Positions 14,904-17,846 of a stretch of 17,846 nt of DNA are shown piece after piece (position 1 is the stretch's first letter; each line of letters begins with the position of its first letter). The DNA lies in contig JBELMB010000035.1 of the NCBI GenBank assembly GCA_042088665.1, forward strand, positions 1-17,846, written 5' to 3'. Source of the stretch: JBELMB01 sp042088665 (GTDB lineage Bacteria > Pseudomonadota > Alphaproteobacteria > Rhodobacterales > Rhodobacteraceae). Made by a program: the position numbers and the translations under genes. Under the pieces are notes generated by a model. That model saw nothing but the letters and a program-made list of their open reading frames with translations. It was not told where the DNA came from and searched no databases.

Positions 14904-14921
14904 GGCGCCCGCTCAGGCGCC
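14904..14921 (+). terminator. First hairpin after the autotransporter
   Basis: GGCGCC, a 6-base loop CGCTCA, GGCGCC, starting 10 bp after the stop codon. It has no U-tract and probably assists the main terminator just downstream. Confidence 0.45.
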
Positions 14922-14927
14922 TCACCG

Positions 14928-14957
14928 AAAGGCCCCCCACGACCCGGGGGGCCTTTT
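14928..14957 (+). terminator. Strong intrinsic terminator between the autotransporter and SulP genes
   Basis: Perfect 11-bp stem: AAAGGCCCCCC (14928-14938) pairs with GGGGGGCCTTT, with a 7-base loop. TTTT follows, then GCGTTTT. The A-rich left arm gives a short T-tract on the other strand, so it can also serve the convergent SulP gene ending at 15119. Confidence 0.85.
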
Positions 14958-15118
14958 GCGTTTTGCAAAGGTGGTCGGTTGGATCGAGGTCCGGCACCCG
15001 GCAGAGGCGATCGCTGCCTGTCTGCACCGCGCGCGCCCGCGACCAGAGAGCCACGCAGGCCAACAGGGCAATGGTCCAGAGGATGCGGCGGCCGGTGGCC
15101 CGTTTCGGCGACGCGCCT

Positions 15119-16879
15119 TTACGCCCGCTCTGCCCCCGGCAGGTCCGAACATTCGACAAAAACACGGCGCGTGCAGCCCGCGCAAATCGACAGATCAATC
15201 TCGCCGATCACCGCGGCAAGCGCATCCCCCTTGGAGATGTGCAAATGGTCCTCACCGATCTCGTCGATCACGTGAAAGCGCCGCAGGCTTTCCAGCAGCG
15301 GCGGGAAAAGTGCAACGATATGAAAGGATCCGCCCCCTGCGCGGATCTCCCGTATGGCGTGGATCAGGAAATCCGCACCGGCCAGATCGATCTTGCCAAC
15401 CCCCTTGAGGTAAAAGATCACGTGGTGCTGCGCAGGCCGCATGGCCCGCAGCTTTTCGAACTCATGTTCCACATGTTCGACCGAACCGAAATACAGCGGC
15501 CCGTCCAGACGCACCGTCACGACCTGCGGACACTCCGGAATGCCATGCAGATCCGCGTTGCGGAACTTCCTGCGGCCCGATGCGCTGACCACCGGCGCGC
15601 TGACCCGGATCGACGGGTGCGAGCTTTCGTAGATGAACACCGCAAAGGACGCGATGACGCCGACATAGATGGCGAAATCCAGTTCGACCATCAAACCGGC
15701 CAGCAGCGTCGCCACGAGGATCAGCGTCTCGGGGCGCGAGGTGCGCAGCACGCGGCGCACCTCTGCAACATCGATCAACCGCCACGCCACATAGAGGATC
15801 AGCCCCGCCATCGCCGGCACCGGAATGAACCGGATGTAATCCGAGAACAACAGCAGCGCCGCGGCGAGAAAGACGCTCGACAACAGTCCCGCCAACGGCG
15901 TGCGCGCGCCCGCCTCCGCGTTTACGCCGCTGCGGGTAAAGGACCCGGACCCGGCGTAACACTGGAACAGCCCGCCCACCGCATTCGACAGCCCCTGCCC
16001 CAGCATTTCCTGATTGGCGTCGAACTTTTCCCTGCGTCGCACGGCAAAGGCCCGACCGATCGAGATCGCCTCCAGCAGGCCGACCAGCGCAATCGCCAGC
16101 GCCCCGGGCAGCAATGTGCCGATGTCGCTGACCTGCAAGGACGGTGGCGCAAAGCTGGGAAATGCGGCATCGACCGCCCCGACCATGGCCACGCCCTGCC
16201 CCGCCCCGTCCAGCAGATGGCACAGGACAGCACCAAGGATCAGCGCAATCAGAAACCCCGGCAGCATGCGCGCAAAGGTCTGCAACAGCACGACCGAGGC
16301 CAGCGTCACCCCGGCGATCAGGACCGACAGGGAAGACACGCCAGAGATCCCGTGGCTCAATGCGCTGAGCCGCTCGATGACATTGCCACCGCCTTCGACC
16401 GAAAGACCCAGCGCCCCGGGCAGTTGCGAGACCGCAATCAGGATGGCCGCCGCCGCGGTAAAAGCCGTCATCACGGAATGCGACACGAAAGACACCAACC
16501 CGCCCAGCCGCGCCAGCCCCGCAACCAGCTGGATCAGCCCCACGAGGATGGTGATCAACAGCGCAAGTTCGACAAACCGCGGTGTCCCCGCGGGGGCCAT
16601 GTCCTGCAGCGTCGCAAAGAGCACGGCAGAAATCGCTGTCGTGGGACCAGAGATCATCACCATGGACGATCCCCAAAAGGCCGCGATGGCCGCTGTCAGC
16701 ATCGCCGTATAAAGGCCCATCTCCGGTGGCAGCCCGGCAATGGTGGCAAAGGCCACGCCCTGCGGTATGACAATCGCCGCGTTGGAAAACCCGGCAAAGG
16801 CATCGGCCCGCAGGGTTGCGCCGCTCACGCCGCCGATCCAATGCCGTGCCGGAAACAGTCGCGACCGCAGATCAGACAT
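15119..16879 (-). CDS. SulP (SLC26) family anion transporter with STAS domain
   Basis: A 586-residue inner-membrane transporter. The N-terminal SulP part (about 20-420) has the family opening AFAGFSNAAIVIPQGVAFA (27-45), about a dozen hydrophobic segments, and the signature GSFTRSGVNAEAGARTP (312-328). A cytoplasmic STAS domain spans about 447-560, with the IDLAG loop at 497-501 at the position of the regulated loop in anti-sigma antagonists. Family members carry sulfate, bicarbonate, dicarboxylates or other anions; the substrate cannot be read here. The tail has CAGC (566-569) and a further Cys577. I chose the ATG at 16879 because it lies about 20 residues before conserved sequence; ATG 16948 or GTG 16954 are in-frame alternatives. 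All three have weak ribosome-binding sites. The gene stands alone and converges on the autotransporter. Confidence 0.92.
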   Translation of the reverse strand: MSDLRSRLFPARHWIGGVSGATLRADAFAGFSNAAIVIPQGVAFATIAGLPPEMGLYTAMLTAAIAAFWGSSMVMISGPTTAISAVLFATLQDMAPAGTPRFVELALLITILVGLIQLVAGLARLGGLVSFVSHSVMTAFTAAAAILIAVSQLPGALGLSVEGGGNVIERLSALSHGISGVSSLSVLIAGVTLASVVLLQTFARMLPGFLIALILGAVLCHLLDGAGQGVAMVGAVDAAFPSFAPPSLQVSDIGTLLPGALAIALVGLLEAISIGRAFAVRRREKFDANQEMLGQGLSNAVGGLFQCYAGSGSFTRSGVNAEAGARTPLAGLLSSVFLAAALLLFSDYIRFIPVPAMAGLILYVAWRLIDVAEVRRVLRTSRPETLILVATLLAGLMVELDFAIYVGVIASFAVFIYESSHPSIRVSAPVVSASGRRKFRNADLHGIPECPQVVTVRLDGPLYFGSVEHVEHEFEKLRAMRPAQHHVIFYLKGVGKIDLAGADFLIHAIREIRAGGGSFHIVALFPPLLESLRRFHVIDEIGEDHLHISKGDALAAVIGEIDLSICAGCTRRVFVECSDLPGAERA

Positions 16880-17391
16880 CGGGGCCACCCGCAGGGTCGG
16901 CTGACGGGTCGCGCGAAAGCCCCGTGTGCGGAACTCTGCCCGCGGCATCACCACCGGGTCTGTCGATCAGGGGCCAGTTTGCGCAGTGGCGGGCAATGGA
17001 CATGTCTGTTTCGTATCGCATGGCCCCCGTTACCTCACCTGACGCGGCCTTGCGATCAAACTTTGTTGACAGATCAATTTTGATCTCTCTGGCGGCCGGG
17101 TCAAAAGCTGCGTTGGCCTGCGCTGCCACCACAGGACATTGCACTGTCCCGATGGCATGACGGACCCGGGAAATCGGGTGGGATTTCGCCCCGTCGGCCT
17201 GTCCCTTACCACAAGAGTCCGTGTCACAGAGACCCTGCCAGACGGCCCCCGCCACAACGCCCTGCACCACGGACAGCCGCAACCGCGCGTCACGCAGCCT
17301 GTGGATGTTCGGCGGCAGGCCGATCTGATCCATGGGCTTTGGGTGGGCATACTGGATGAGCGCCGCCGCGTTCCTGTCTTCGCCAAAAAGG
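16880..17391 (-). other. Decayed region upstream of SulP, possible remains of a LysR effector domain
   Basis: No intact gene. One minus-strand frame is open for about 200 codons, but its composition is unlike a conserved protein. A segment near 17230-17320 (GLPPNIH, then VVQGVVAGAVWQG) faintly recalls the end of PcaQ-type LysR effector domains, suggesting eroded remnants of the broken regulator just upstream. The left part should hold the SulP promoter; around 17041-17090 there is a locally AT-rich island with a perfect palindrome. Confidence 0.35.
17071..17086. promoter_or_regulatory. Perfect palindrome AGATCAA-TT-TTGATCT upstream of SulP
   Basis: Seven-base arms with a two-base centre. A further half-like GATCAAA is at 17054-17060, and TTGACA (17066-17071) overlaps the left arm. 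It lies about 190 bp before the SulP start in an AT-rich island. It is a plausible dimer-binding operator; it does not match the FNR/Anr spacing TTGAT-N4-ATCAA. Confidence 0.4.
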
Positions 17392-17735
17392 TCACGCCCC
17401 TGCATGCCAAAAGCCCGCTCCATCCGGGCGCGTTCCACGGCCGTCGCCATCCATGACCGCCCTTGTGCCCTGCCAGATCTGCAACACTCCGGAGCCCGCC
17501 GCATCCGGGAATTCCCGGCCACGGCTCGTCAGCCCCTACCCCCCCGCGTCGCGCGGTCAAACAACGGATGACCGGGGATCTGTTCGAACTCACGAACGCG
17601 CCGGCTGACGGCGGGTTGGGTCGGCCCTAGGGTCTCGGCCACGGCGACAGAGCTTTTCATGCGGGCCACGGTGGCGAAACACCGGATCTGACGCAGGCGG
17701 CTCTTCTGAGAGACGATGCCCACATCCTGCGTCAT
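17392..17735 (-). pseudogene. Broken LysR-family regulator (PcaQ-like N-terminus)
   Basis: From the ATG at 17735 the frame encodes a LysR winged-helix domain: LRQIRCFATVAR, then SSVAVAETLGPTQPAVSRRVREFEQIPGHPLFDRATRG up to about residue 65. The frame ends at TGA 17529-17531, just after a run of seven G (17539-17545, C on the plus strand). Another frame then carries the expected continuation LTSRGREFPDAAGSGVLQIW, then QGTRAVMDG, and stops at 17392. A normal LysR protein has about 300 residues, so most of the effector domain is missing. The wording of the N-terminus recalls PcaQ, the activator of protocatechuate genes. A single sequencing slip cannot restore the gene, because a TAG lies between the two parts in the second frame. 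The ATG overlaps the stop of an upstream frame (ATGA). Confidence 0.75.
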
Positions 17736-17846
17736 TCGGCGGTCTCGCCATTGGTGGCCCACACCTTCATGCCGGTTTCAAAAGGCCGCGCCAGTGCACC
17801 GAGCAGACACAAGGGCAACGCCCTCCCGATACCCGCTTGAAGAAAT
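17732..17846 (-). CDS. C-terminal 37 codons of an unidentified gene
   Basis: The minus-strand frame is open from the right edge to TGA at 17732-17734 and overlaps the LysR start as ATGA, the spacing of a coupled operon. The visible end reads LPLCLLGALARPFETG followed by MKVWATNGETAE; part is hydrophobic and part polar. I do not recognise the family. With only 37 codons it could be a chance open frame, but the exact overlap speaks for a real gene end. Confidence 0.45.
   Translation of the reverse strand, partial: FLQAGIGRALPLCLLGALARPFETGMKVWATNGETAE

Noticed and set aside
14761..15198. Minus-strand frame after SulP with a signal-peptide-like stretch (ILWTIALLACVALW)
   Set aside because: The frame runs straight through the strong terminator and into the antisense of the autotransporter barrel, so a real gene is unlikely.
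14963..17083. A 706-codon plus-strand frame opposite SulP
   Set aside because: Very rich in Arg, Gln, His and Pro, the typical antisense image of a membrane protein gene; the minus-strand SulP protein is clearly real.
17066..17086. FNR/Anr-type box upstream of SulP
   Set aside because: The half-sites are in the everted order (ATCAA then TTGAT), not TTGAT-N4-ATCAA.
1..17846. CRISPR array, insertion sequence, integrase or rRNA/tRNA genes
   Set aside because: No regularly spaced identical repeats, no transposase or integrase motifs, and no RNA gene structures were seen on either strand.

Overview
The window looks like chromosomal DNA of a marine-type alphaproteobacterium, most likely Rhodobacterales (Roseobacter/Rhodobacteraceae). 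The reasons are high GC, tightly coupled small operons with ATGA/GTGA overlaps, and a mix of a PhnCDE-type importer, a SulP-STAS transporter and a PcaQ-like LysR remnant. This is inference from composition and gene content; there is no rRNA or other marker gene.

Bases 1-4296, all on the minus strand, form a phosphonate/organophosphate-type uptake operon. In transcription order it reads: a small CDKN3-like (dual-specificity-type) phosphatase, phnC (ATPase), phnD (binding protein), phnE (permease), and a second phnE that runs off the left edge and carries an extra extracytoplasmic domain of about 200 residues. Two strong stem-loops separate phnD from the permeases. A C-run/G-run hairpin covers the phnC ribosome-binding site. 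A leader/promoter region of about 360 bp (4297-4659) lies upstream.

Bases 4660-7025 hold a glutathione S-transferase (minus) divergent from an RtcB-family RNA ligase (plus) with its catalytic residues intact.

Bases 7320-11336 hold two convergent two-gene units for sugar catabolism. FGGY kinase plus class II (fuculose/rhamnulose-type) aldolase are on the plus strand; a TIM-barrel sugar isomerase plus a ribokinase-like kinase are on the minus strand. Together they give a plausible isomerase - kinase - aldolase route for a pentose or 6-deoxyhexose. No transporter or regulator for it is present in the window. Both upstream regions carry a TCGAAAC motif.

Bases 11765-14893 encode a large type Va autotransporter: signal peptide, PATR-type repeats, a run of about 18-residue AIDA-like beta-helix rungs, and a C-terminal barrel. 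It converges on a SulP-family anion transporter with a STAS domain (15119-16879, minus). A strong, nearly symmetrical terminator hairpin lies between them.

The right end (16880-17846) is a decayed region. It has the N-terminal part of a LysR regulator broken at a G7 tract, possible out-of-frame remnants of the rest, a perfect 16-bp palindrome, and the last 37 codons of an unidentified upstream gene. I found no tRNA, rRNA, CRISPR array or insertion sequence. The least explained items are the phosphatase at the head of the phn operon, the enlarged second PhnE, the paired stem-loops, and the rung-repeat autotransporter.
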